NCBI GenBank assembly: GCA_017470525.1
Contig: JAFUYM010000065.1
Location: 1 to 41,278 of the forward strand
Length of the DNA: 41,278 nt
DNA from: Bacteroidaceae bacterium
GTDB lineage: Bacteria; Bacteroidota; Bacteroidia; Bacteroidales; Bacteroidaceae
Direction of reading: 5' to 3'
The position numbers and the translations under genes are program-made. Below are positions 24,592-32,506 of the stretch, piece after piece (position 1 is the stretch's first letter; the number at the start of each line of letters is the position of its first letter). The notes under the pieces were generated by a model. It was not told the DNA's origin. It saw only the letters and a program-made list of their open reading frames with translations, and searched no databases.

Positions 24592-25419
24592 ATGAGCCGA
24601 AGACTCTTTTGCGAAATATCTCCTTTCACCTATCGTCTGTCGATGGAGAAAGAAATCTTGAAACGGCATCTGAAGGATTTCTGCGCGGGGAGGCACTTTG
24701 CAAAAAAGCGTTCTAAAGACTCACTACCTGTTATCATCTATCGTCATAACTCCCTTATCCGCCGTCGTCTGGGCAATGTCGATATGCAGTTGCAAGAAAA
24801 TAAGGCGGTAAATCTTTCTCTTGCTGTGGTTCATATCGACGGTCTTCTGATTCATCCGGGAGAAACTTTCTCATTGTGGAAACTTGTAGGAAGAACCTCT
24901 GCACATAAGGGGTACAAGGAAGGTCTCACCATCACAAAAGGACAACCTGCCCATGGCATCGGTGGAGGGCTTTGCCAACTGTCCAACTTAATTCATTGGA
25001 TGGTGCTTCACAGCGAACTGACCATCACCGAGCATCATCATCACGATGGTGTGGACCTGTTTCCCGACCATGGTCGTCAAATACCCTTCGGCACAGGCAC
25101 CAGCATTTCCTACAATTATTTGGATTATCGTGTGAAGAATAACACGGCAAACACTTATCAATTACGTCTTTGGGTTGACGATAAATACCTTAGTGGTGAA
25201 CTTCGTGCTGCAGAACCTCAAGCACACACCTTCCATATCCACGCTCAAAATGAATATTTTTCACGGAAAGCAGGAGTCATTTATCGCAACGGAGAAGTCT
25301 ATCGTGACACCATTGACCGCCAAACAGGGGAAATTATCAACCACCAACTCATTCGCACCAATCATGCCAAAGTCATGTATGAATGCCCTCCATCAATCAC
25401 GATACGTGATGCTGAATAA
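24592..25419 (+). CDS. VanW family protein
   Basis: The 275-residue product carries the VanW-like domain (PF04294): NLSLAVVHIDGLLIHPGETFSLWKLVG (shown in part by PGETFSLW), YKEGLTITKGQPAHGIGGG, and GLCQLSNLIHWMVLHSEL. No signal peptide is seen. VanW proteins accompany some vancomycin clusters, but the domain is widespread and its biochemistry is unsettled; nothing here suggests resistance. The pairing with a LysM protein suggests an envelope-related role. The stop codon sits inside the first of three 18-base tandem repeats, followed by a strong terminator. Confidence 0.85.
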   Translation: MSRRLFCEISPFTYRLSMEKEILKRHLKDFCAGRHFAKKRSKDSLPVIIYRHNSLIRRRLGNVDMQLQENKAVNLSLAVVHIDGLLIHPGETFSLWKLVGRTSAHKGYKEGLTITKGQPAHGIGGGLCQLSNLIHWMVLHSELTITEHHHHDGVDLFPDHGRQIPFGTGTSISYNYLDYRVKNNTANTYQLRLWVDDKYLSGELRAAEPQAHTFHIHAQNEYFSRKAGVIYRNGEVYRDTIDRQTGEIINHQLIRTNHAKVMYECPPSITIRDAE

Positions 25420-25461
25420 AAAATTGATGCTGAATAAAAAATTGATGCTGAATAGAAAATA
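25408..25461. repeat. Three 18-base tandem repeats across the vanW stop codon
   Basis: GATGCTGAATAAAAAATT occurs at 25408 and 25426, and a variant (two changes) at 25444. Being 18 bases, each unit repeats the codons Asp-Ala-Glu-stop in the gene's frame, giving back-up stop codons at 25435 and 25453. Probably replication slippage at the gene end. Confidence 0.85.
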
Positions 25462-25499
25462 TTAGGGTGATTCACTACAAATAGTGATTCACCCTAATA
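25460..25499 (+). terminator. Terminator of the LysM-porT-vanW operon
   Basis: An 18-base perfect inverted repeat: TATTAGGGTGATTCACTA, loop CAAA, and its complement, then AAAAAA on the plus strand. The plus strand lacks a U-run directly after the stem, so efficiency is uncertain, but the stem is very stable. It also abuts the end of a predicted minus-strand small RNA. Confidence 0.65.
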
Positions 25500-25566
25500 A
25501 AAAATTGCTTATCTCACGACAAGCAATCTTTACTAACCTTAAAATAAATCTAATACCATGAAAAAC
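25498..25566 (-). ncRNA. Putative small RNA of about 70 nucleotides
   Basis: On the minus strand a complete promoter (TTG at 25602-25600, 19 bases, TAACTTTG at 25580-25573) is followed by a short leader and an intrinsic terminator: GATTGCTT, loop of about 10, AAGCAAT, then TTTTTT (25527-25498). No open frame of useful size lies between. A minus transcript from about 25566 to 25498 is implied. The sequence resembles a repeated Bacteroidales intergenic motif I have a recollection of, but I cannot confirm a family. Confidence 0.55.
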
Positions 25567-25572
25567 ACGTTG

Positions 25573-25602
25573 CAAAGTTACCACTTTAATTTAATTCTGC
25601 AA
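25573..25602 (-). promoter_or_regulatory. Promoter of the putative small RNA
   Basis: TTG-N19-TAACTTTG on the minus strand at 25602-25573, matching the phylum consensus. No protein gene lies downstream on this strand before the vanW terminator, which supports a non-coding product. Confidence 0.65.
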
Positions 25603-25710
25603 TGCTTTATTGCTTCTTATTGCAATGTTTTAATTTTTTTTAACTAAACAAGAGCGAAAACAACAAAAAAATCCCCTTCAAACAGATTCTTTGCCAACGT
25701 TAAACAATAA

Positions 25711-25741
25711 AAGGAGAGACTTCAATCGAAGTCTCTCCCTT
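25711..25741. terminator. Terminator downstream of the RNase G gene
   Basis: AAGGAGAGACTTC, loop AATC, GAAGTCTCTCC, flanked by A-rich sequence on the left and TTTTGTTTTT on the right. It lies 50 bases beyond the RNase G stop codon (25792) and should work in both directions. The stretch 25603-25710 shows nothing further that I can support. Confidence 0.8.
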
Positions 25742-25791
25742 TTGTTTTTCCGTGTGCCAGACTTTGCGAAGTAAATCTTGCTGAAATCCTA

Positions 25792-27366
25792 TTAACGGGT
25801 TTCCATTTCTTCGGTCATGTCAATCTCGTTACCCTTGGGGTCAATGAATTTGTATTGCAGGAAACCAAGTTCTTGGCTCGGATAGATTTTCACTCCGAAT
25901 CCGTAGGTCAGTTGCCACTTGAGATAGAGGCTGACAAGACCTTTGGAAATGTAGGCTTCCACATAGGGATTGACATAAAGTTTAAATTTCTTCAAACCAA
26001 GATTGTTGACAATGTAGTCGATTTTACGCTCCAGCGTATCTGTGAAGAGGAGGGAGGGTTTTACAACCCCCTTGCCGAAGCAGGTGGGACAAACTTCTTC
26101 CACATGCATGTCCATTGCCGGGCGTACGCGCTGACGGGTAATTTGCATCAATCCAAACTTGCTCAGTGGAAGGATGTTGTGTCGCGAGCGATCACTCTTC
26201 ATGAGTTGTGTCATGTGTTCGTAGAGTTTTTGATTGTGCTCGGCACTGTCCATGTCGATAAAATCGACCACAATGATGCCACCGATGTCGCGCAAGCGCA
26301 GTTGGCGTGCCAGTTCTTCGGCTGCTTCCATGTTCACTGCAAAGGCATTTTCTTCTTGGTCGTTCAGTCCCCGATTGCGGTTGCCCGAATTGACATCGAC
26401 CACATGAAGTGCTTCGGTGTGTTCGATGATGAGGTAGGCACCGTGCTTGAAACTGACTGTACGCCCGAGCCCCGACTTGATCTGCTTCGTCACTCCGAAG
26501 TTGTCGAAAATAGGGACGTTGCCTTTGTAGAGTTTGACAATCGACTCTTTCCCTGGTGCAATGAGACCGACATACCGCTTCACTTCATTGAAGACATCCT
26601 CGCTATTGACGTGGATGCTCTCGTAAGAAGGGTTGAAGAGGTCGCGTAGCATGGAGACAGTTCGACCAGTTTCTTCATGTGCAAGTACTGGCAAACTTGT
26701 AGATTTTTGAATCTTCTTGATGCAGTTGTCCCACGACTCGACGAGCAAACTCATCTCGTTGTTCAGTTCGGCAGCACGTTTTCCTTCTGCCACTGTACGG
26801 ACAATGACTCCGAAGTTTCGGGGTTTGATGCTCTGAATGAGTTGCTTCAAGCGTGTACGTTCTTCCTTCGACTTGATTTTCGTACTGACGTTCACTTTGT
26901 CGTCATACGGGAGAAGGACAATATACCGTCCTGCAAAAGAGATTTCTCCTGTAAGTCGTGGACCTTTGGTGTTGATGGGCTCTTTCGTGATTTGCACCAT
27001 CACCTCCTGTCCGAGTTCGAGCACGTCTTGAATGCTTCCAACTTTCTCCAGCGACGGCTGACCTGCAGCCTTGGTCATCGGGGTGAGTTTCCGGCGGTCG
27101 CTCACCACCTGTTTCACATATTTCTCCAGGGAGAGAAAATGTTTGCCTAAATCTTGGTAGTGCAGAAATGCTTCGCGTTCATGACCCACATCGACGAAAC
27201 ATGCATTGAGTGCCGGCATGATTTTCTTCACTTTCCCGGCGTAGATGTTGCCTACGGAGTACTTGCTGTCTTGACCTTCCTTCTGGAACTCAACGAGCTT
27301 TTGGTCTTCGAGCAGCGCAATGGTCACTTCCTTCGGCTGAGCATCGATGATTAGTTCGCTGGTCAT
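25792..27366 (-). CDS. rng: Ribonuclease E/G family protein
   Basis: RNase E/G enzymes cut single-stranded RNA in rRNA maturation and mRNA decay. The 524-residue protein has an S1-like N-domain with VGNIYAGKVKKIMPALNACFV, the catalytic Mg-binding aspartates in HVVDVNSGNRN and VVDFIDMDS, and the CPTCFGKG zinc-link cysteines near residue 428. It lacks the long C-terminal scaffold of RNase E, so it is closer to RNase G. The start matches the family (MTSELIIDAQPKEVTIALLE). It lies 148 bases downstream of the tiny COX24-type gene and behind a terminator-like hairpin. Confidence 0.93.
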   Translation of the reverse strand: MTSELIIDAQPKEVTIALLEDQKLVEFQKEGQDSKYSVGNIYAGKVKKIMPALNACFVDVGHEREAFLHYQDLGKHFLSLEKYVKQVVSDRRKLTPMTKAAGQPSLEKVGSIQDVLELGQEVMVQITKEPINTKGPRLTGEISFAGRYIVLLPYDDKVNVSTKIKSKEERTRLKQLIQSIKPRNFGVIVRTVAEGKRAAELNNEMSLLVESWDNCIKKIQKSTSLPVLAHEETGRTVSMLRDLFNPSYESIHVNSEDVFNEVKRYVGLIAPGKESIVKLYKGNVPIFDNFGVTKQIKSGLGRTVSFKHGAYLIIEHTEALHVVDVNSGNRNRGLNDQEENAFAVNMEAAEELARQLRLRDIGGIIVVDFIDMDSAEHNQKLYEHMTQLMKSDRSRHNILPLSKFGLMQITRQRVRPAMDMHVEEVCPTCFGKGVVKPSLLFTDTLERKIDYIVNNLGLKKFKLYVNPYVEAYISKGLVSLYLKWQLTYGFGVKIYPSQELGFLQYKFIDPKGNEIDMTEEMETR

Positions 27367-27415
27367 TTTTGCTTACCTTTAGTTTTTTGTGATTCTGTTG
27401 GAGATGAACAGAAAA

Positions 27416-27475
27416 AAGAACAAACTCCGTCATGCCTCCCTGATTAGGGGATGGTTCATAGGGAAGTTTGTTCTT
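27416..27475 (-). terminator. Hairpin between the COX24-type gene and rng
   Basis: AAGAACAAACT (27475-27465 side) pairs perfectly with AGTTTGTTCTT over 11 bases; an inner CCCT-GATT-AGGG hairpin lies in the loop. On the minus strand the stem is followed by TTTTTT. It would terminate or attenuate transcription from the COX24-type gene into rng. Confidence 0.6.
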
Positions 27476-27514
27476 TGTTCTGCCACTCGTAAGATACAGT
27501 TCGGTTTCTCAACC

Positions 27515-27604
27515 TTACTTGCTCTTGTGACGATTCTTTCTCAGTCTCTTCTTACGTTTGTGAGTAGAGATCTTGTGTCTTTTCTTCTTCTTACCGTTTG
27601 GCAT
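27515..27604 (-). CDS. AURKAIP1/COX24-domain small basic protein
   Basis: A 29-residue protein, MPNGKKKKRHKISTHKRKKR then LRKNRHKSK, almost entirely lysine, arginine and histidine. It matches the AURKAIP1/COX24 family of Bacteroidota, related to the mitochondrial ribosome protein mS38, and is thought to be a ribosome-associated protein. The frame is too short for ordinary gene finders but the sequence is near-invariant in the phylum as I know it. A -7 element (TAAATTTG, 27697-27690) lies upstream. Confidence 0.85.
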   Translation of the reverse strand: MPNGKKKKRHKISTHKRKKRLRKNRHKSK

Positions 27605-27689
27605 AGTTGTTGAAAATTTAGTTGTTTATAATATGATTTATTGTAGTCTTTTGTATGGGAGCAGGTGACTCTTACACCCATTTGAAGTG

Positions 27690-27697
27690 CAAATTTA
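27690..27697 (-). promoter_or_regulatory. -7 element for the COX24-type gene
   Basis: TAAATTTG on the minus strand, with a leader of about 80 bases before the ATG at 27604. No convincing TTG box is seen. Confidence 0.45.
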
Positions 27698-27772
27698 GTG
27701 CTTTTTCTTGAATGTAGGAAATTTTTATTCGTGAAATTGCCTTACATATTATGAATAATCGGTAAAAAAGCC

Positions 27773-27780
27773 TAAATTTG
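27773..27780 (+). promoter_or_regulatory. -7 element for the DUF3078 gene
   Basis: TAAATTTG on the plus strand, 23 bases before the ATG at 27803. The expected upstream box is TTA rather than TTG at about 20 bases. Confidence 0.5.
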
Positions 27781-27802
27781 CATCAAAATACTTGTAAAGT
27801 TT

Positions 27803-29161
27803 ATGAATAAAAGCCTCATTTTCCTATTCTTCTTTTCTGCTTGCGGGACATTCGTTCCTGTAAACGCACAACAGTCAAGAAGTGCCTCCAGTTATTCAAA
27901 GGAAGCATCTGCCATCGTCACCAAATATCAAAAACAAATTGCAGAATGTGCCAAGAATGCCACGTCTTTGGAAAAAGAATCGGACGACACCTCTATATCG
28001 CCATATCTATATAAGTTGTTAGGTCCTGGCATCTTCTACAGGTCTGCATTGGAAGACGGATTCAAATTGAATTACAACATGCCGTGGCAGCAGAACGACA
28101 TGACTGCATCAGATGCCATGAATTATCAAGACCGAATGAATGCTTCCGTCAATGAAGTGCTGTTCAACACCTACGCTTCCAATCCTTCAGTGTTCCATTA
28201 TTATGATGCGCAGATTGCATCAGAGAACATCGTTGCGCCAGCATCGGATGCGAGTGAGAAGAAGGAAGACTTGACCGACATCTATAATAAAGTAGAGGAA
28301 ATCAAGGATGTTGCAGATGTAGTGGATAATGTGGATGTAGATATCCACATTGAAAAACCCAACTTTTGGAAAACCAGTGGGAAATTCTCACTCCAGTTCA
28401 CACAAAACTATTTTTCAGAGAATTGGTACAAAGGTGGCAACAACAATGTGACACTGCTTTCCAATCTTGTGCTCGAAGCCAACTACAACGACCAGAAACG
28501 CCTCTCGTGGGATAACAAACTCGACCTTCGATTAGGATTCATCACAGCTACATCTGACTCGATACACCGGTATTTGACCAACAACGATAAGATTAACCTC
28601 TTCTCCAAGTTGGGTGTCAAGGCTGCTAAGTCATGGTACTACACAGTGTCGGTCGAGGCAAATTCACAGTTCTTGCCTGGCTATCGTAGCAATGACCGAC
28701 ATGCTTATTCAAAGTTCATTTCGCCATTGGATGTGTTTATCTCTCTCGGTATGGACTTCAAGCCCAGCCTCAAAAATGGCAACACTTTCTCTCTGGAACT
28801 TCTGCCCTTCTCTTATAAAATGCGATACATCAGTGATGCCGAAGAAACCATCCATTCATCTTACAACATGGTAGGCAAAAACTTTCAGAAAGACTACGGT
28901 TCCAAAGTGGTGCTTAATTCCAAACTGACACTTGCCAAAAACTTCACATGGCGATGCAGGTTCTACTACTTCACCTCCTACAAATATGCCGAATCAGAAT
29001 TGGAGAATGTCTTCTCATTCCAATTCAACAAATACATTTCCAGCGAAGTCAACACCCTTTGGCGTTTCGACGACAACCGCAACAAACAATACTACGACAG
29101 TACCCTCGGCTACTTCCAATTCAAGGAATATTTCACGCTGGGTCTGGCATATAACTTCTAA
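27803..29161 (+). CDS. DUF3078 family outer-membrane protein
   Basis: A 452-residue protein with a signal peptide (cut after PVNAQ) and, from about residue 185, the DUF3078 domain: FWKTSGKFSLQFTQNYFSENWYKGG (seen in part as NYFSENWYKGG), LEANYNDQKRLSWDNKLDLRLG, and FSFQFNKYISSEVN near the end, finishing in FTLGLAYNF with the terminal aromatic residue of barrel proteins. The N-terminal 180 residues are helical and less typical. The function of DUF3078 is unknown; an outer-membrane location is inferred. It has its own promoter and terminator. Confidence 0.85.
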   Translation: MNKSLIFLFFFSACGTFVPVNAQQSRSASSYSKEASAIVTKYQKQIAECAKNATSLEKESDDTSISPYLYKLLGPGIFYRSALEDGFKLNYNMPWQQNDMTASDAMNYQDRMNASVNEVLFNTYASNPSVFHYYDAQIASENIVAPASDASEKKEDLTDIYNKVEEIKDVADVVDNVDVDIHIEKPNFWKTSGKFSLQFTQNYFSENWYKGGNNNVTLLSNLVLEANYNDQKRLSWDNKLDLRLGFITATSDSIHRYLTNNDKINLFSKLGVKAAKSWYYTVSVEANSQFLPGYRSNDRHAYSKFISPLDVFISLGMDFKPSLKNGNTFSLELLPFSYKMRYISDAEETIHSSYNMVGKNFQKDYGSKVVLNSKLTLAKNFTWRCRFYYFTSYKYAESELENVFSFQFNKYISSEVNTLWRFDDNRNKQYYDSTLGYFQFKEYFTLGLAYNF

Positions 29162-29177
29162 TTCTAACAACAAAATA

Positions 29178-29216
29178 CCCTCCGTTATGTCGAACACATA
29201 GCGGAGGGCTTTTTTG
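29178..29216 (+). terminator. Terminator of the DUF3078 gene
   Basis: CCCTCCGTTATGT and ACATAGCGGAGGG pair with one mismatch around the loop CGAAC, followed by CTTTTTTG. It begins 17 bases after the stop codon. Confidence 0.85.
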
Positions 29217-29240
29217 TTTCTTTACACAAAGGGTGGTTTG

Positions 29241-30929
29241 CTACAATTTGAACTTGAGCACCTTTCCTCCATTAGCAGGAAGTTCCACGTAGAAAGTGCC
29301 GTCGGGGATAAGAGCCTTCTTCTCTTTCTTATTAGTGAGAAGGTCTTTGCACTCGCGCTCTTTGTCACTCACTGGTATGTCAAGGCAATCGAACGCATGA
29401 GCAGGAATCTTGACCCATGAACGGGCAGGTTTATCATCAAAGTTCGCAATGACAAGAATCAGTTCCTTACCGCTCTTGCGCAGAAAAGCATATTGATGAT
29501 ACTCATTCATACCCTCACCATAATTGACATACATGATGTCAAAGAAGGAGCCTTCGCGGATGGCTTTCTCCTTGTTGCAAATGTTGAGCACATTGGCATA
29601 GTACCTCTGCAAATCCTTCTCTTCTTTAGAGAGTAGGGTACCGTCGAACTTATTGTTGTTGCGCCAACGACGAATGAGGTCAATGGTCCAGTAGTCGAAA
29701 ATGGTCGTTCTGCCATCCTGCCCACTGAATCCCTCAGAGTACATGCCCTGTTCACCCAACTCTTGACCGAAATAAATCATCATTGGGTTGGTGTTCATCA
29801 AGGCACTGACGAGTAGGGCGGGCTTGCCTTTCTCTGCATTACCAGCAAAGAACTGAGAGGCAATGCGCTGCTCGTCGTGATTTTCGAGGAAGTTGAGCAT
29901 GTGGCTCTGAATATCATCCACACTCTGCCATGATCCAGTGATGCTGGTGGCAGTGTTGCCGCCCACCACCGAACGGATGGTGTCGTAAAGACCCACCTTG
30001 TCATAGAGATAGTCAAAACGTCCGCGATAAATGTAGTTGCGGTATTCATGCGGATTATACACCTCTGCAATGAAGATGATGTTGGGGTGTTTTGCCTTGA
30101 TTTGCGGAATCACCCATCCCCAGAAATCGCAAGGCACCATTTCTGCCATGTCACAACGGAATCCGTCAATGCCCTTGTCTGCCCAAAAGAGCAAAATATC
30201 GCGCATCTTCAGCCATGTACTTGGTGTGGAAGGGCAGAAAATCAATTGATTACACCCTTGATAGTCAACACCATAGTTGAGTTTGACGGTTTCGTACCAA
30301 TCATTCTGACCAGCCCATTGTGTGAAGCAGTCATTGCCTGTCACCTTGGCTGGAGCCTCCACATAATCACCCATCTCGTCATCATGCAGCGAGAAGTTAG
30401 GGGAGAATTGAGTGCCAGGAAGGTAGTAGAAATTATTATAGGGACTGAAAGCCATTGAAGTGTCATCATCCTCACCGAGGTCGCGCACCCCTTCGGGCTT
30501 GACATCTGAATGATACTGCCGTGCCACGTGATTGGGTACAAAGTCAATAATCATCTTCAGGTCGGCTTTGTGAGTGCGCATGACAAGATTCTCAAACTCC
30601 TTCATTCGTTCAGGCACTTTTGTGGCAAGGTCGGGGTCAATGTCATAGTAATCTTTGATGGCGTATGGACTACCCGCGTTTCCTTTCACAACGGCAGGAT
30701 GGTCTCGCTGAATACCATACTGCGTGTAATCCGCTTTGGTGGCATGCTCAATAAGACCCGTGTACCAAATGTGAGTGGCACCAAGTTTCTTGATTTCAGC
30801 CAAAGCAGCCCCCGTAAAGTCAGCCATCTTGCCACAGCCATTTTCCTTTTTGGAGCCGTTGCTCACGTTTTTGTTGGCATTAGCACCGAAGAGGCGTGTG
30901 AAGACTTGATATATGATTAGTTTTTCCAT
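29241..30929 (-). CDS. Glycoside hydrolase family 13 alpha-amylase, cytoplasmic
   Basis: The 562-residue enzyme is a GH13 (beta/alpha)8 protein acting on alpha-glucans. The four classical regions are visible: DFVPNH, GFRCDMAE with the nucleophile Asp near 261, FIAEVYNP with the acid/base Glu near 287, and NFLENHDEQR near 348-355. No signal peptide is present, so it should act in the cytosol, for instance on glycogen or imported maltodextrins; this is inference. The C-terminal part is a beta-sandwich typical of the family. It is convergent with the DUF3078 gene and its transcript ends near the 29178-29216 hairpin. Confidence 0.92.
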   Translation of the reverse strand: MEKLIIYQVFTRLFGANANKNVSNGSKKENGCGKMADFTGAALAEIKKLGATHIWYTGLIEHATKADYTQYGIQRDHPAVVKGNAGSPYAIKDYYDIDPDLATKVPERMKEFENLVMRTHKADLKMIIDFVPNHVARQYHSDVKPEGVRDLGEDDDTSMAFSPYNNFYYLPGTQFSPNFSLHDDEMGDYVEAPAKVTGNDCFTQWAGQNDWYETVKLNYGVDYQGCNQLIFCPSTPSTWLKMRDILLFWADKGIDGFRCDMAEMVPCDFWGWVIPQIKAKHPNIIFIAEVYNPHEYRNYIYRGRFDYLYDKVGLYDTIRSVVGGNTATSITGSWQSVDDIQSHMLNFLENHDEQRIASQFFAGNAEKGKPALLVSALMNTNPMMIYFGQELGEQGMYSEGFSGQDGRTTIFDYWTIDLIRRWRNNNKFDGTLLSKEEKDLQRYYANVLNICNKEKAIREGSFFDIMYVNYGEGMNEYHQYAFLRKSGKELILVIANFDDKPARSWVKIPAHAFDCLDIPVSDKERECKDLLTNKKEKKALIPDGTFYVELPANGGKVLKFKL

Positions 30930-30948
30930 TGATATTAGGTATTAAGTC

Positions 30949-31020
30949 CGAACACGAATCTCTCGAATCGACACAAATAGAAATGACCCCATTCGTGATA
31001 TTTCGAGGGATTCGTGTTCG
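30949..31020. repeat. Inverted repeat with 19-base arms (CGAATC family)
   Basis: CGAACACGAATCTCTCGAA (30949-30967) is complementary to TTCGAGGGATTCGTGTTCG (31002-31020) with one mismatch; the loop is 34 bases and contains further CGAAT and ATTCG words. It lies in the 103-base gap between fabD and the amylase, and may be a terminator for fabD or a small repeat element. Confidence 0.75.
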
Positions 31021-31032
31021 TTCAATAAATCT

Positions 31033-31920
31033 TTAAGCGATACCGTGAGCCGTCACATTGCGGTCAATCTTGGCAATCATGCCTTGAAGAGCCTTACCTG
31101 GACCACACTCTGTGAAGTCAGTAGCACCTGCAGCAATCATTGCCTGCACCTCGTACGTCCACTTCACAGGGGCAGTGAGTTGGGCAATAAGGTTCTGCTT
31201 GATTTCCTCTGGGTTCGTATGTGCCTTGGCATCTACATTCTGATAAACAGGGCACTTAGGTGTAGAGAACGTAGTTGCCTCGATGGCTGCCTGCAACTCG
31301 TCTTTGGCTGGCTGCATAAGAGGAGAGTGGAAAGCACCACCTACAGGGAGTGGGAGCGCGCGCTTGGCACCAGCAGCCTTCAACGCTTCACAAGCCTCGT
31401 TGATAGCCTCCACATTACCAGAAATCACCAACTGACCAGGGTTGTTGTAGTTAGCAGGAACCACAATGTAGCCAGGTTTTGAGATAGAAGCACAAACCTC
31501 TTCAATCTTGGCATCATCCAAGCCGATGATGGCTGCCATCGTGGAAGGAGCGGCTTCGCAAGCCTTCTGCATTGCCTGAGCACGCTGAGAAACAAGTTTC
31601 AAACCGTCCTCGAAAGAGAGGGCACCTGCTGCCACGAGTGCAGAGAACTCACCAAGTGAGTGACCGCCCACCATGTCTGCATCGAATGCATCGCCAAGGC
31701 AGATGGCAGAAATCACAGAATGGAGGAATACGGCTGGCTGAGTCACTTTGGTTTGCTTCAACTCTTCGGGAGTTCCCTCAAACATAATCTTGGTAATCTC
31801 GAAACCGAGAATCTCGTTTGCCTTATCAAAAAGTTCTTTTGCTACAGGATTTGTCTCGTAGAGGTCTTTGCCCATTCCTGGGAACTGAGCGCCCTGACCA
31901 GGGAATACGAATGCTTTCAT
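31033..31920 (-). CDS. fabD: Malonyl-CoA:ACP transacylase
   Basis: FabD transfers malonyl from CoA to acyl-carrier protein, feeding fatty-acid synthesis. The 295-residue protein starts MKAFVFPGQGAQFPGMG, carries the nucleophile serine in GHSLGE near residue 90, QRAQAMQ (arginine for malonate binding), and the catalytic histidine in GAFHSPLM near 200. Length and motifs are complete. It follows the rplT terminator on the same strand and so may have its own promoter, though I see no clear one in the 74-base gap. Confidence 0.95.
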   Translation of the reverse strand: MKAFVFPGQGAQFPGMGKDLYETNPVAKELFDKANEILGFEITKIMFEGTPEELKQTKVTQPAVFLHSVISAICLGDAFDADMVGGHSLGEFSALVAAGALSFEDGLKLVSQRAQAMQKACEAAPSTMAAIIGLDDAKIEEVCASISKPGYIVVPANYNNPGQLVISGNVEAINEACEALKAAGAKRALPLPVGGAFHSPLMQPAKDELQAAIEATTFSTPKCPVYQNVDAKAHTNPEEIKQNLIAQLTAPVKWTYEVQAMIAAGATDFTECGPGKALQGMIAKIDRNVTAHGIA

Positions 31921-31942
31921 GTCTTTTTAAGTTTTAATGATA

Positions 31943-31973
31943 AAAGCATCTTCCTCCATGAGAAAGATGCTTT
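31943..31973 (-). terminator. Terminator after rplT
   Basis: AAAGCATCTT pairs exactly with AAGATGCTTT around an 11-base loop; on the minus strand TTTTATC follows. It ends 22 bases after the rplT stop codon and separates the ribosomal-protein operon from fabD. Confidence 0.8.
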
Positions 31974-31994
31974 ATTTTAGTAACTAATGTTGAT

Positions 31995-32339
31995 TTACTT
32001 AACCTTCTCAACGATAGCCTTGAATGCCTCTGCGTTGTGTACTGCGAGGTAAGCAAGAGTCTTGCGGTTGAGGTCGATGCCTGCCTTGTGGAGTGCGCCG
32101 ATGAACTGAGAGTAAGACATACCCTCGGCACGGGCAGCAGCGTTGATACGCTGAATCCAGAGAGCACGGAACTCACGCTTCTTGCGACGACGGTCTGCAA
32201 ATGCGTAGGTGAGACCTTTCTCATAGGCGTTTTTGGCAACGGTCCAGACGTTCTTGCGAGCGCCAAACTGACCTTTTACGCGCTTCAGAATCTTCTTGCG
32301 GCGAGCGCGTGATGCAACATGGTTTACTGATCTTGGCAT
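31995..32339 (-). CDS. rplT: 50S ribosomal protein L20
   Basis: The 114-residue basic protein begins [20 protein letters not shown] and carries [20 protein letters not shown] and the C-terminal [12 protein letters not shown] segment of bL20. bL20 is a primary 23S rRNA binder needed early in large-subunit assembly. It is the last gene of the infC-rpmI-rplT group, whose order is conserved across bacteria. In other bacteria L20 represses this operon through its leader; no such structure is proven here. Confidence 0.97.
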   Translation of the reverse strand: MPRSVNHVASRARRKKILKRVKGQFGARKNVWTVAKNAYEKGLTYAFADRRRKKREFRALWIQRINAAARAEGMSYSQFIGALHKAGIDLNRKTLAYLAVHNAEAFKAIVEKVK

Positions 32340-32361
32340 AATTTTGTTTGTTTTGTGAATG

Positions 32362-32487
32362 TTAGCGACGTTTCTTTTGACGTTCTTGTTGGGCTAACAA
32401 TTCGATTAAACTTTTTGTTAAATTACTTACTGGTTTTGTTTGTTCTCCCGAACTTGTGACATTTGTCTTTCCGAAAAAGACTTTCAT
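32362..32487 (-). CDS. Possible small ORF between rpmI and rplT (41 residues)
   Basis: An ATG at 32487 opens 41 codons ending TAA at 32362. The product begins [20 protein letters not shown] and ends [12 protein letters not shown], with a basic tail. It fills the gap exactly, 19 bases after rpmI and 22 before rplT. The L35-L20 gap is normally short and empty, so either this is a real small gene or a chance frame. No strong ribosome site is visible. Confidence 0.35.
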   Translation of the reverse strand: MKVFFGKTNVTSSGEQTKPVSNLTKSLIELLAQQERQKKRR

Positions 32488-32506
32488 CACAGCGTGAGGG
32501 AAAGGT

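Noticed and set aside
24592-25419. Vancomycin resistance locus
   Set aside because: Only a VanW-domain gene is present; no vanHAX, vanRS or ligase genes are nearby, and VanW domains are widespread.
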